64,000 bases of DNA from Spartinivicinus poritis (GTDB taxonomy: Bacteria > Pseudomonadota > Gammaproteobacteria > Pseudomonadales > Zooshikellaceae). Location of the stretch: assembly GCF_028858535.1 (NCBI RefSeq), contig NZ_JAPMOU010000011.1, forward strand, positions 1 to 64,000. Reading direction: 5' to 3'. The translations under genes were made by a program, and so were the position numbers. Positions 42,511 to 51,869 of this stretch are shown piece after piece (within the stretch, counting starts at the first letter, position 1; each line of letters begins with the position of its first letter). The notes below the pieces were generated by a model. That model worked only from the letters and a program-made list of their open reading frames with translations, was not told the origin of the DNA and made no database searches.

Positions 42511-43866
42511 TTAAGCATGAGAATGGACTACTCTCTCAAGCCCAGATGACCAGAAAGCTCCCCGAGCATAATTCACCACGACAGCCTTCCCCTCATAATC
42601 AGCCTCCCGGGAGAACACCCCAGCAAACTGGCCATCCAGAATCACTGGCCCCAGGCACACCATCCTCGGATGTTCAAAGTTTGGTAGCTGGTAAGTCCAC
42701 AGATCCTTGATGTGTCTTTGTAAAATAAAAGCCTCATCCTGTTTAAGGCAGGTGACTAGTTTTGCTTGCCATTGTGAATCTGTCAGTTGCTCGCCTATTA
42801 CCACTTCATGGCCACAGAGTCCCAGAGCAGGCTTCAGCACCCAATCTCGTCGCTCAGAAAGCACCTGATCCATCGTACTTTCAGATAAAATATGGGTAAC
42901 CGGTATGTGTTGCTGGATTAATTGGCGCTCTCGATCGGTGAAAACGGCAGCATGGTCTGGATTAGACAACAGCGCCAGATTGGCCTTGTTTTCATATACC
43001 ACACAGCTGGCAGGCACGCTAAATAGGTCCACCTGTTGACGTTGCTCGGCCTTCACCAGCGCCGCAAAAAAATCATCATCAATGCCATGCATCCGTTGTT
43101 CGGCGTAGGCAAAATCGGTATAGATCAGATCAACTCGGTGCCCCAAAGCAAAGACACCCTCATCACGGATTTCCACATCAGATGGCCAGGCCGTGACCAC
43201 CTCAAAACCTGATTGACGGGAAATATCTAGAAAATCAGGCCAGCCGGTGTTGTCTCTAGGGTTCTCCTGCGGATCATCTAAAAGCTCCAGCATGATGGGT
43301 GGGGTGCCCACATTGAGCCTTCGGCTATGTCGCTTGAGTAGCTGACCAAATCGTTCGCCCATCGGTGGTGCTTGCACTTGAATACCTGCCTGACGCATTT
43401 GTTGCCCCAGCGGGTTACTGTGCCAGAGATTCAGGTAGCGATCACAAACGCCAAGCCCTCCCAAAGAGGGAGAAACATTCATCTCAACCAATTTGAATCC
43501 ACTCTGGGTCAGTAAAGCGTCAGGCCGAGCAAACAAACGGGCTCGTTCTAACAGTCTCGGCGTACAAAAGGGCCGAATGGCGTGTCGATAATCCGGTGAG
43601 AGCCCCTGAGCCTCTAATAACGCATCGTAGTCACCACCAAAGAGGCGATCTGGTAAGGAAAAGACCAGAGCCAGTATTTCCTGCACAGTTTGTCCAATGT
43701 TACTTAGGTGCTCTGGTGGGTAAATGGCTGGAGGAAAACTGACTTGCCAGTTGCCGGGATGAATCAGCAATAGATCCTGAGCAAAATGATCAGCACAGGC
43801 TTTTAGTGCTGCTGGCGTTTGCCTAGCATAGAATGCTATTACTTCTGGATCGATGTTATGAGACAC
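42511..43866 (-). CDS. ATP-grasp-like ligase (glutathionylspermidine-synthase-type fold)
   Basis: The 451-residue protein contains VLKPALGLCGHEVVIG followed by WQAKLVTCLKQDEAFILQRHI, and later GVFSREADYEGKAVVVN with YARGAF. These are the nucleotide- and metal-binding elements of circularly permuted ATP-grasp proteins. An EMNVSP segment near residue 170 resembles the acidic substrate-binding part. The reaction would be ATP-dependent amide formation. It is a second ligase beside the ATP-grasp at 38489, which favours a peptide-like product. Exact substrates are unknown. The gap to the cytidylyltransferase is 52 bp. Confidence 0.6.
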   Translation of the reverse strand: MSHNIDPEVIAFYARQTPAALKACADHFAQDLLLIHPGNWQVSFPPAIYPPEHLSNIGQTVQEILALVFSLPDRLFGGDYDALLEAQGLSPDYRHAIRPFCTPRLLERARLFARPDALLTQSGFKLVEMNVSPSLGGLGVCDRYLNLWHSNPLGQQMRQAGIQVQAPPMGERFGQLLKRHSRRLNVGTPPIMLELLDDPQENPRDNTGWPDFLDISRQSGFEVVTAWPSDVEIRDEGVFALGHRVDLIYTDFAYAEQRMHGIDDDFFAALVKAEQRQQVDLFSVPASCVVYENKANLALLSNPDHAAVFTDRERQLIQQHIPVTHILSESTMDQVLSERRDWVLKPALGLCGHEVVIGEQLTDSQWQAKLVTCLKQDEAFILQRHIKDLWTYQLPNFEHPRMVCLGPVILDGQFAGVFSREADYEGKAVVVNYARGAFWSSGLERVVHSHA

Positions 43867-43877
43867 AGGTAGCTCCT

Positions 43878-45107
43878 TTAAGCATCATGGCTAGCTCCTT
43901 TGGCCAGAACCAGCGCCATCAAGCGTTCCAGTGCTGCCTCAAACACCTGGTCGCTGCTGCCAAGCGCTATGCGAAGGTGATGGCTGCACTGGGGTCCGTA
44001 GGCTACACCAGGCACAGTGGCTATTTTCAACTCATCCATCAACCAGGCAGCAACAGCACAGCCGGGATTATTGTCTTTCTCCCGGTATTGCCTGGGTAGC
44101 CGGGTATACAATCTGTGCACTGCTGGAAACAGAAACAGCCCACCCATGGGATGGTGTTGCCATTCAAATCCTTGAATGCTACCAAGGCAGGCCAGGGCTC
44201 GTTGGGCACGGTTTTTTACCATAAGGCACTGGCTGTCCATCCAGCTCATGATTTCCGGGTCTCTAAGCAGGCGCTCAGCAATGGGTTCGTTCAAAATACT
44301 GACGCCAAGGCACAGGCTTTCATGCACCTGGCCAGCGGCCTGAATCACATTTGCTGGACCAATCAGCCAGCCAATACGTAGGCCAGGCATCCCCAATTTT
44401 TTAGAGCAGCTATTTATCAACACACTTCGATCGCGTAGCTCGGGGAAGCACCAGGCGTTGCGATGATCCCGACCAAACGCCAAGGTATCGTAAACTTCAT
44501 CATGGATAAGCCATTGATCTCCGGTTTGACAGTATTGAGTCAGGTTTTGCCAGTCCAAGTCACTGAGTACATAGCCGGTGGGGTTTTCTGGGGAATTGAT
44601 CAATAGTGCTGCGTGTCGCGCTTTCAGCGCCGCTAGACCATCGATGTATGGTAAATCAGTCATCTTGCGCTCAAACGGCGCAAGGCATCGGCCCATAAGC
44701 GCCACCGCTCGCTGATAAAGGGTATAGGTTGGAGTGGCCAGTGCCACCGCTTCACCTGGTTTAGTGAGGGTCAACAATGCTAAGTTCACCGCTTCGATGG
44801 CGCCGTGAGTAATAAGGATTTCCCGTTGCGGATCAATGCAAAGGCCATAACGATTTTGGTACCAGAGGGCAATGGCTTCTCGTAATGACAAAGAGCCCAG
44901 CGTATCTTCATAGCGTTTGGCCGCATCCAGAAACCGCTCTGGCCTTAAATCATTCTGGCAAATGGCCTCCACCAACCAAGGTGGCGGGCCGAAGTCAGGC
45001 TCCCCCATACTCAGATTCAAGATGGCTGGATTTGCTTTGGCCTGCTTGGCAACGCGTTTGGAAGAAACAGGATTTATAGTCAGCAACCCAGGGTTAATCA
45101 GGGGCAT
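43878..45107 (-). CDS. Class I/II PLP aminotransferase (paralogue B)
   Basis: A 409-residue fold-type I aminotransferase: NSPENPTGYV at 171-180, DEVYD at 203-207 and PLP lysine K236 in SCSKKLG. It is clearly related to the enzymes at 40456 and 47177 but has Cys234 where they have Phe in the SxSKK motif, and lacks their YASK motif near the N-terminus, so its substrate may differ. It overlaps the end of the AEP-type transaminase by 10 bp. The C-terminus extends past that of the others by about ten residues. Confidence 0.85.
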   Translation of the reverse strand: MPLINPGLLTINPVSSKRVAKQAKANPAILNLSMGEPDFGPPPWLVEAICQNDLRPERFLDAAKRYEDTLGSLSLREAIALWYQNRYGLCIDPQREILITHGAIEAVNLALLTLTKPGEAVALATPTYTLYQRAVALMGRCLAPFERKMTDLPYIDGLAALKARHAALLINSPENPTGYVLSDLDWQNLTQYCQTGDQWLIHDEVYDTLAFGRDHRNAWCFPELRDRSVLINSCSKKLGMPGLRIGWLIGPANVIQAAGQVHESLCLGVSILNEPIAERLLRDPEIMSWMDSQCLMVKNRAQRALACLGSIQGFEWQHHPMGGLFLFPAVHRLYTRLPRQYREKDNNPGCAVAAWLMDELKIATVPGVAYGPQCSHHLRIALGSSDQVFEAALERLMALVLAKGASHDA

Positions 45108-46261
45108 TGGGGTATCTCCTGCGATGGGCTCTGGGGTGACTGTCTTGTTAAGGCCTCATCCAGATACAATTGAAAAGCTTCCAGCAACTCATCTAGGTTT
45201 TTCATGGTCAGCTCACCCATCACGCCCACCCGAAATGAATGAGGCGTAGACAGCTGGCTGGGATAGATCACCAGTTGGCGATCCAGTAAAAAGGCATTGA
45301 GTTCCTGTATATTCACCTGTCTTCCTGAGGAGGGTGCCAGGGTAACAATCAAGGGGGCTCGGTACTGCGGCTCAATCACTGGCTCAAAGCCCAGCGCCTG
45401 CATCCCCTTAAGCAGATGGGTCATACGAGCCTGGTAGCAACGATGACGTGCAGCCTGCCCCCCCTGTTCCTGGTATTCGGTAACGGCCTGTTGCAACGCA
45501 CGCATTACCTGTAGCGGGGGTGTAAAACGCCATTGACCACTGTGTGCCAGGATACGAGCCTGTGCCTGCAGATCCAGACTAAGGCTGCGGGGTGGAATAT
45601 CGCGATTTAATGCCGCTGTTTGCGACAACACAAAGGCCACCCCCGGAATCCCATGCAGGCATTTGTTAGCGGAAACAGCCACCGCAACCAGGGCTGGTGA
45701 TTGGTAATCAATGGGCAAGACACCAAAGGTACTGATTGCATCCACTAGCACAGCGCAACCAAGCGTTTCAGCCAGATGTAACAGGGCATTAATATCATTA
45801 AGTACCCCGAGCCCCGTTTCAAAATGCACAGCTGCCAGATGGGTAATACCAGGGCGTTGTGCCACCGTTTCGGAAATTATCTCCAGATCAAAACCACGCT
45901 GGGAAGGCAACGACAGTACCGAGTGATTGATCCCCTGATGCTGGCAAATATCCGCCATCCGGGCGCTGTATACACCGTTTTCAATGATCAGCAACTGATC
46001 ATCTGGTGCCAACAGGGAGGTCAGCATGGCCTCGACCGCAAAGGTACCACTGCCCTGAAGGGGAGTGGCACACCAACGGTTATCGCAGCCGGCCAGCTCT
46101 AGAAGTGCCTGACATAGGCTGTGAGTCAAGGCACTGGCCTCAGGTGTTCGCGATCCCAGATCCTGAGTCGCCGCTTGCCTAACCGATTCACTGGTATTCA
46201 GGGGGCCGGGTGTGAACAAGCGAACTGGAGTTGCAGAAACGGATGCACTCATAGTGGCCAA
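45098..46261 (-). CDS. 2-aminoethylphosphonate-type transaminase (class V)
   Basis: The opening LFTPGPLNTS, the phosphate-binding GSGTFAVEA near 70-78, D174 in VDAISTFG and PLP lysine K200 in SANKCLHGIPG fit the PhnW / 2-AEP:pyruvate transaminase family. Working in the biosynthetic direction it would aminate phosphonoacetaldehyde, the product of the decarboxylase at 48471, to 2-aminoethylphosphonate. At 387 residues it is slightly longer than typical. Its start overlaps the PhyH gene by 13 bp. Confidence 0.85.
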   Translation of the reverse strand: MATMSASVSATPVRLFTPGPLNTSESVRQAATQDLGSRTPEASALTHSLCQALLELAGCDNRWCATPLQGSGTFAVEAMLTSLLAPDDQLLIIENGVYSARMADICQHQGINHSVLSLPSQRGFDLEIISETVAQRPGITHLAAVHFETGLGVLNDINALLHLAETLGCAVLVDAISTFGVLPIDYQSPALVAVAVSANKCLHGIPGVAFVLSQTAALNRDIPPRSLSLDLQAQARILAHSGQWRFTPPLQVMRALQQAVTEYQEQGGQAARHRCYQARMTHLLKGMQALGFEPVIEPQYRAPLIVTLAPSSGRQVNIQELNAFLLDRQLVIYPSQLSTPHSFRVGVMGELTMKNLDELLEAFQLYLDEALTRQSPQSPSQEIPQCP

Positions 46262-47109
46262 TCTCCTGGCTGCGGGGGTGACAAGATATCTGGTTGGTGA
46301 GTTCGGTCGCTGTGGGAGGTGGGAGTCGCTACATGAAAAATAGGGTTATTGGGTTCTTGCCACTTTTTTTGGTAATAATCGAAATAAAGAGAGCCCTCGC
46401 TGGCCAGGTTAAACGTAAAAAACAAAATGCGCCGGGTAGAATTTGAGTGATTGGCCTGAGAGAAATGAGGCACATAGGAATCAAACAAAATAACATCACC
46501 AGGCGAGGCATCCACACGTTGCCACTGCATGGTCTCGGTCAACTCCTCCTGAATATCACCATTACGACAACCTCCTTGATAGCTTGGCAGCATGGGTAGT
46601 AGCCCTCTGGGTGTATCAACCCAGTTGACAGCCTCCTTTGCCAAACTGTCAGGCACATCCCAACGGGTTGCCATATGAAGGGCGCCATTTTCTTCCGTAG
46701 CCTCATCCAGCAACACCGCTGCCGTGACATGGTACCAAGAGCCAAAATGCCGATAGGCAACTATGTCCTGATGGGGTGGAAAGGCGCCGCCACCGGGGCG
46801 CTTGAAATTGCATTTATCCTTGAACAAGCTGACGGGCTGGCCCAGATGCGTCTCAATTAACCGGGCCAACTCAGGCACCAGCTCATTGCGATACCAGGTA
46901 CTGGCCCCAGCAAGATATTCTACTCGACACAGTTGGTTCGGGTTGTCCAGCTCCGGGACCCGAACCAACCCAGTCGCTCCACTGTGCTGGAATGATGGCT
47001 GAACGAGTACATTGAGTTCAGTGTCGATCCTGGTCATCTGTTGCTTGATGGCCGATGGTTCAAGTTGGATAAAACCCTGTGAAAGAAAGCGATGACCCAA
47101 GGAATCCAT
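46249..47109 (-). CDS. Phytanoyl-CoA dioxygenase-family (PhyH) Fe(II)/2-oxoglutarate enzyme
   Basis: A 286-residue PhyH-type dioxygenase. The Fe(II)-binding facial triad is H113-x-D115 (PPHQD) and H215 (PHFSQANHS), and R226/R227 can bind 2-oxoglutarate. PhyH enzymes tailor several phosphonates, for example hydroxylating the carbon next to phosphorus, as in aminoethylphosphonate oxidation. Here it may hydroxylate aminoethylphosphonate or a peptide intermediate. It overlaps the transaminase start and lies 67 bp after the aminotransferase. Confidence 0.85.
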   Translation of the reverse strand: MDSLGHRFLSQGFIQLEPSAIKQQMTRIDTELNVLVQPSFQHSGATGLVRVPELDNPNQLCRVEYLAGASTWYRNELVPELARLIETHLGQPVSLFKDKCNFKRPGGGAFPPHQDIVAYRHFGSWYHVTAAVLLDEATEENGALHMATRWDVPDSLAKEAVNWVDTPRGLLPMLPSYQGGCRNGDIQEELTETMQWQRVDASPGDVILFDSYVPHFSQANHSNSTRRILFFTFNLASEGSLYFDYYQKKWQEPNNPIFHVATPTSHSDRTHQPDILSPPQPGDWPL

Positions 47110-47176
47110 CGTTCTACCTCTCTGATAGCGTGGATAGTCTCATAACATGGATAGCCACAATTTGAATAAAGGCGGT

Positions 47177-48391
47177 TTACCCCATACGTTGCATAGCCTG
47201 TTGGAATACATCCTCTGGTGTACAGAGCACCAAACGGATGTGATTGTCCCCTTGTGATCCATACACTGCACCGGGAACAGCCGCGACCTTACACTCTTGC
47301 AGCAGGTAGTTGGCCACCGCCTCACCTGAGGTATTAGCCTGGCTCTGGAAAGATGTTGGCAGGCGCTGATACAACCCGCTTACCTCAGGAAAGAGGAACA
47401 TAGCGCCAGATGGCTGACGGGGCCAGCGATAGCCCTTAGCCTCAGTGAGGGTTTGTAGTGCTATCTGGCAACGATTTTTCATCATCATGGCCATGCCATC
47501 GAGCCAATGAAATGCTTGGTTATCAGACAATAGCCGACAGGCAATAGCCTCATACTGTATGTTGACCCCAAGATACAAATAATCATGAGCTTTGGCGGCC
47601 TGCTCGATGACCTGGGCAGGCGCTACAATCCAACCAATACGCAGCCCGGGCAGGCCAAATTTTTTGGAAAAACTGTTGATTAAGATGGCATTCTCTGCCA
47701 GTGCCTGGCTGGCACCAGCGGGTTGATGAGGGCGCTGGAAATCCATGGCATCGTACACTTCGTCATGGATCAACCAACAACCTTCAGCGACTGTTTTCCT
47801 GTTGATCGTTTGCCAGTCTGTAACACTGGCAACATAGCCAGTGGGATTTTCTGGAGAGTTAACAATCATCGCCCGAACACCTTCGAGACTCTCTGTTTCC
47901 AGTGCTTCAGCGTACTCGTGGTTGCCTCCAGAACGCACCAGCGACCAAGGCTGACGCTCTAGTGTTTTAATAGTTCGAGCATATAGCATGTAGGAAGGGT
48001 CACTGATAGCTACCCGATCCCCCGCTGACGTGGTGGCCAGCAGCGCCAAGGTGATGGCTTCTACACCACCATGGGTTACCATAACTTCCCGCTCGGGATC
48101 GACGATCAAGCCGTAGCGTTTGGCGTACCAGTTGGCAATGGCCTGGCGTAGTGCCAGGCTGCCTCTTGGATCTTCATAACGCTTGGCTCCGTCCAGAAAA
48201 GCTGACAGGGACAAATCTTCCGAACCGATGGATTCCAACAAGTGTTCTGGCGGGCCAAACACTGGCTCACCAAAACTCAGATTGGCTACCGATGGATTGG
48301 CCTTAGCCTTTAGGGAGATGGCTTTGGATGCGTAAATATCCATCTCCGTCAGTACCGGATTCAATGACCACTCAGTAGAGGGTGGGTGCAT
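47177..48391 (-). CDS. Class I/II PLP aminotransferase (paralogue A)
   Basis: A fold-type I aminotransferase of 404 residues from the ATG at 48391, chosen because AAGGAAG lies eight bases upstream; the frame is open ten codons further. NSPENPTGYV lies at 178-187, DEVYD at 210-214 and PLP lysine K243 in SFSKKFG. It is closest to the copy at 40456 (both have YASK.IS near the start). One of these may convert phosphonopyruvate to phosphonoalanine; tandem duplicates may have diverged for different amino donors or later pathway steps. Confidence 0.85.
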   Translation of the reverse strand: MHPPSTEWSLNPVLTEMDIYASKAISLKAKANPSVANLSFGEPVFGPPEHLLESIGSEDLSLSAFLDGAKRYEDPRGSLALRQAIANWYAKRYGLIVDPEREVMVTHGGVEAITLALLATTSAGDRVAISDPSYMLYARTIKTLERQPWSLVRSGGNHEYAEALETESLEGVRAMIVNSPENPTGYVASVTDWQTINRKTVAEGCWLIHDEVYDAMDFQRPHQPAGASQALAENAILINSFSKKFGLPGLRIGWIVAPAQVIEQAAKAHDYLYLGVNIQYEAIACRLLSDNQAFHWLDGMAMMMKNRCQIALQTLTEAKGYRWPRQPSGAMFLFPEVSGLYQRLPTSFQSQANTSGEAVANYLLQECKVAAVPGAVYGSQGDNHIRLVLCTPEDVFQQAMQRMG

Positions 48392-48470
48392 GGTGATATC
48401 TTCCTTGTGATGGTTTACCAAACTAAAGAGCTTCTAATCAGCCAAAGGCATTCTGCAGTACACTTGGGCA

Positions 48471-49580
48471 TTACCCGATTCGGCGCTTTAATCGACGGGC
48501 TACCTCTGGCGGTGCTATGGTGGGTCGTCCCAGTGCTTTCATGGAGCCAGGTTGAATGGTCAGATGCAGCAAGCAAGGGCCAGACTCATCAAGCTCATTC
48601 AGTGCTCGGGCAAAATCCGCCAAGGAGGTGCAGCGATGCCCGCTGGTATAACCAAAGGCGAGTGCCAAACGGACAAAATCGGTAGATTGGGCGGAAGTGG
48701 GCTGGGCGCCCGTGGAATCATAGCAACCGTTGTCCAGCACAATGTGAACCAGATTGGCCGGAGCGCTGGCACCGATGCTACTCATTGACCCTGCATGCAT
48801 TAACGCAGCACCATCCCCATCAATCACATACACCCGCCGACTGGGACAGCCAAGGGCAACACCATGGGCAATGGCACTGGTATAACCCATGGAGCCCACA
48901 CAATACAAATGCTCTGGCCGATCTGCCAGGGTAAACAGCTCCCGACCCGTCTTTCCTGTCGTGGCAATCATCACGCCTTCCGGGTCTGCATGGGCCAGCA
49001 AAGTTTCTAGCGCATCTGCCCGTGCGGGTAGTACTGTTTTGATGTGTGGAGCGTTGATGGAAGAAGGAACGTGAACACCACCTTCAAATTGATCACCGGT
49101 CATGATTAATGCGTGAGGTGCCTGCTGTTGCTCCATAGTGTCAATGGCCATTTTTAGACTGCTTTCCATCTGCCCTGGATCTTCAGGCAGCAGGCTCCAA
49201 CTTACACCGCACTTCTCCAGTAACGAGGGCGTGATGCTCCCCATCAGTTCATGCTGGGGCTCATCCTGGGTACCCGGCTGGCCTCGCCAGGTCATCAGCA
49301 ACAAGACAGGAATTCGAAAAGGTGCATTTAATGAAGTTAGAGGATTGATCATATTGCCCAAGCCAGAGTTCTGGCTGAGTACCACTGCTTTATTGCCAGC
49401 CAGCCAGAGGCCAGAAGCAATGGACAGCGCCTCCCCTTCGTTGGCAGCCATGAGGTAGCGGGTATCCGGACGGGCAATGACCTCATTCACTAACGGTGTC
49501 AGATAGGAGCAGGGAACCCCAGTAAAACAGCAGATTTTCCAATCAATCAGGGCAGAGACAAAGTGTTGAACATTCACCAT
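48471..49580 (-). CDS. ppd: Phosphonopyruvate decarboxylase
   Basis: A thiamine-diphosphate-dependent decarboxylase of 369 residues. The N-terminal PYR domain has ANEGEALSIASG (with the catalytic Glu near 45-47) and the C-terminal PP domain has the GDGAALMHAGSM...N motif for ThDP/Mg2+. The length and layout fit phosphonopyruvate decarboxylase, which drives the unfavourable PEP mutase equilibrium by forming phosphonoacetaldehyde. It follows the PEP mutase gene by 51 bp and defines a C-P-bond biosynthesis pathway. Confidence 0.9.
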   Translation of the reverse strand: MVNVQHFVSALIDWKICCFTGVPCSYLTPLVNEVIARPDTRYLMAANEGEALSIASGLWLAGNKAVVLSQNSGLGNMINPLTSLNAPFRIPVLLLMTWRGQPGTQDEPQHELMGSITPSLLEKCGVSWSLLPEDPGQMESSLKMAIDTMEQQQAPHALIMTGDQFEGGVHVPSSINAPHIKTVLPARADALETLLAHADPEGVMIATTGKTGRELFTLADRPEHLYCVGSMGYTSAIAHGVALGCPSRRVYVIDGDGAALMHAGSMSSIGASAPANLVHIVLDNGCYDSTGAQPTSAQSTDFVRLALAFGYTSGHRCTSLADFARALNELDESGPCLLHLTIQPGSMKALGRPTIAPPEVARRLKRRIG

Positions 49581-49631
49581 AGGACTTCTCGTTCTGTGAA
49601 ACGGCGCTCCGTCGGGTTGTCAGCTATCGGA

Positions 49632-50501
49632 TTAGGCAGGCAAGTACTTTTGTTCGGCCTTTTGGTGCTCGTATTCGCTGGTTAAGTTAAAAATGTCGTC
49701 TAGCGTAGCAATATCCTGTTCTATCTGGGCAACACTGTTGTTTTGCCGGATACTGCGCGTGATTGAGCGTATGGCGGATATAGCCGCTCGTACACTATGG
49801 TTTGCCCAAATCACGGTGGAGACGCCTAACTGCTCAAATCGGTCCGTTGGTATTTGGTAATATTTAGTGGGCACAATAACAATGGGAATGTCCCTCTCCC
49901 ACTGATGGCAAAAACTCAATACTTCTTCGCCATCAGACTGCTTAGAGTGAATCAGGATGGCATCAGCCCCAGCATCGGCGTAGGCCCTTGCCCGCATCAA
50001 TGCATCTTCCATCGGAAGACCGCTGACCAGAGCCTCGACCCGAGCAACCACACAGAAATCATCATCCAGTTGGCTGTCCTTGGCGGCCTTGATTTTTCCA
50101 CAGAACTCCTGAACATCTGCCAGTGGTTGCCCAGCACCAATAAACGAGTTGGTTTTGGGGAACAATTTATCTTCCAAACACACACCAGCTACATGACGTT
50201 GAGAAAGTTTTTTTACTAAGCGGCGAACATTGTTGAAATTACCAAAGCCAGTATCACCATCGAGCAACACCGGAACAGTGGTGCAGTCAGTCATAAAATC
50301 AACTACCTCCAGAATCTGGGTCCAAGACGCTTCGTTTCGGTCAGTCAGTCCCATGGAGGCGGCAATGGAAAGTCCTGAAGCCCATAATCCTTCAAATCCA
50401 CTCTCTTCAGCGATTCGAGCACTGAGGGCATTGTGTGATTCCATCAGAAATGATAATTCTTGTTTAAGCAGCAAGGTCTTAAGCGCAGTGGTTGTTTTCA
50501 T
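49632..50501 (-). CDS. pepM: Phosphoenolpyruvate phosphomutase
   Basis: The defining motif EDKLFPKTNS is at residues 110-119, with DGDTGFGN at 81-88, as in true PEP mutases; isocitrate-lyase relatives lack the asparagine-containing EDKxFPKxNS form. It converts phosphoenolpyruvate to phosphonopyruvate, the first step of nearly all natural phosphonate synthesis. The ATG at 50501 was chosen because GGGAAG lies just upstream, although an in-frame ATG at 50513 is possible. The start region lies within a three-fold 15-16 bp direct repeat. First gene of the twelve-gene operon. Confidence 0.95.
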   Translation of the reverse strand: MKTTTALKTLLLKQELSFLMESHNALSARIAEESGFEGLWASGLSIAASMGLTDRNEASWTQILEVVDFMTDCTTVPVLLDGDTGFGNFNNVRRLVKKLSQRHVAGVCLEDKLFPKTNSFIGAGQPLADVQEFCGKIKAAKDSQLDDDFCVVARVEALVSGLPMEDALMRARAYADAGADAILIHSKQSDGEEVLSFCHQWERDIPIVIVPTKYYQIPTDRFEQLGVSTVIWANHSVRAAISAIRSITRSIRQNNSVAQIEQDIATLDDIFNLTSEYEHQKAEQKYLPA

Positions 50502-50548
50502 GTTACTTCCCATGTAGTTACTTGACCTATAAGTTACTTGGCCTGTAG
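50502..50548. repeat. Triple 15-16 bp direct repeat at the pepM start
   Basis: Three tandem units GTTACTTCCCATGTA, GTTACTTGACCTATAA and GTTACTTGGCCTGTAG abut the pepM start codon. Read on the coding strand each ends in AAGTAAC, and the last leads directly into ATG. They could be an operator or a repeat-expanded leader. Confidence 0.5.
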
Positions 50549-51429
50549 GCGTTCATACGCACTTTTAATTAGCGTTGTATAAAATACTCTTTGACAGGCG
50601 CAACCAGAACACACTAATATCCAGAACACATTAATAAATACAATGTGTCTCTGCGGATCTAAGACCCATGAGAAGACTCATGAAAAACCCCTTTAAAAGC
50701 AAGATGGTTCAGCCCAAAAAGAGACCACACCTGATAGCAGACAATAAAATAATAAAGCTGACGCCTATTTAATTCTATTTTGCTTTCGACAAAACAATAA
50801 ACGAGGTCTTACAATAAATACAACCGTTAAACACTATTAAAACATGACTTAAAAGTCAAAAAATGCACAGAATATTCAGCAACTGTCAGTAGATATTTTA
50901 TTTTTTATAGATAAACTGAATGCTCAATAGCTGTACTACAAAGCCTGCATTAAAAAGTGCACATATACAAACTAAATTAAATTGAACTGGACCAAACTAA
51001 AAAGCCATGAAAAGTCTTTTTTTAATTATTCGTCAGGGCTTTAAATTCAGCATCTAAACAGCCTTTATCTCCCAACAACATCTCCTAATAACCTCAACCT
51101 GACGGCATACCTTCTGTTAACTCCCATACAGTTTTCTTTTTACTATCACTTGCTGGGGTGAATGTAAATACTACTATAGTTCCAATGATAATCAATTTTA
51201 AATGGGAATGTTCACGCTTTAAAAATATTAACAAAAGTCTCCATTATCCTAGGAGCTAATTCTTGTTAAATATGCTCAATATTCGACTCAAATTATGAAA
51301 AAATCTGACTCAAAACAGCCTTTCCTCGCTAAGGCTTCTATTCTCGGAAAAACTCCTAGCGAGAATTATTGACCTGTCTATAGCTTTATACCTTAGAGTG
51401 ACATTTTTGCACTGAAGACGGAACGCGAT
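50549..51429. other. Long intergenic region upstream of the phosphonate operon
   Basis: About 880 AT-rich bases without a convincing gene. It should hold the pepM promoter (minus strand). Visible structures are a perfect CATGAG/CTCATG hairpin near 50668-50683, which on the minus strand precedes pepM by about 150 bases, and a CTCGCTA/TAGCGAG stem (51325-51363) before the plus-strand gene at 51430. An AATGATAATCAATTTT stretch near 51184 resembles part of a Fur box but is not convincing alone. Confidence 0.4.
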
Positions 51430-51852
51430 ATGTCACTATCAGACCAAGACTTTATAGAGCAGTTTGAACAGCTCACTTTGCCTGCTGAATACTTTAACCA
51501 TGTGGGTCATCTTCGCTTGGCTTGGTTGTATCTGCAACAGTATGAACTGACTGATGCTATTAACAAAACCACTACAGGCATTCAGGCCTATGCCAATCAT
51601 TTAGGGGCTAAAGATAAATTTCATCATACTATTACAGAGGCATTAATCCATATCATCTACCATCGCACTATAACAATAATTGATAGCAGTTTTTCTGACT
51701 TTTTGTTAGTCAATCAGGATTTAGTGAATAATGCTAAAGATGTACTTTGCCAATATTATTCAGCATCAGTGTTATTTTCTACAGAAGCTAAAAAACTGTT
51801 TGTTGAACCTGATAGACTGGCTTTTAGCAACAAACAGTCAGCAATAAGCTAA
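51430..51852 (+). CDS. Hypothetical protein (140 aa)
   Basis: A soluble, mostly helical protein with a distinctive FNHVGHLRLAWLYL near residues 21-34 and a later LIHIIYHRT helix. The paired histidines could bind metal. I recognise the HLRLAW pattern as conserved in uncharacterised proteins but cannot name a family. It is 17 bp upstream of a MerR gene, so they are co-transcribed. Confidence 0.65.
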   Translation: MSLSDQDFIEQFEQLTLPAEYFNHVGHLRLAWLYLQQYELTDAINKTTTGIQAYANHLGAKDKFHHTITEALIHIIYHRTITIIDSSFSDFLLVNQDLVNNAKDVLCQYYSASVLFSTEAKKLFVEPDRLAFSNKQSAIS

Positions 51853-51869
51853 AGGGTACCTCTAAAGCC

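Noticed and set aside
51160-51200. Fur box near AATGATAATCAATTTT
   Set aside because: Only about half of the 19-bp consensus is matched and no iron gene adjoins; such AT-rich matches are expected by chance here.
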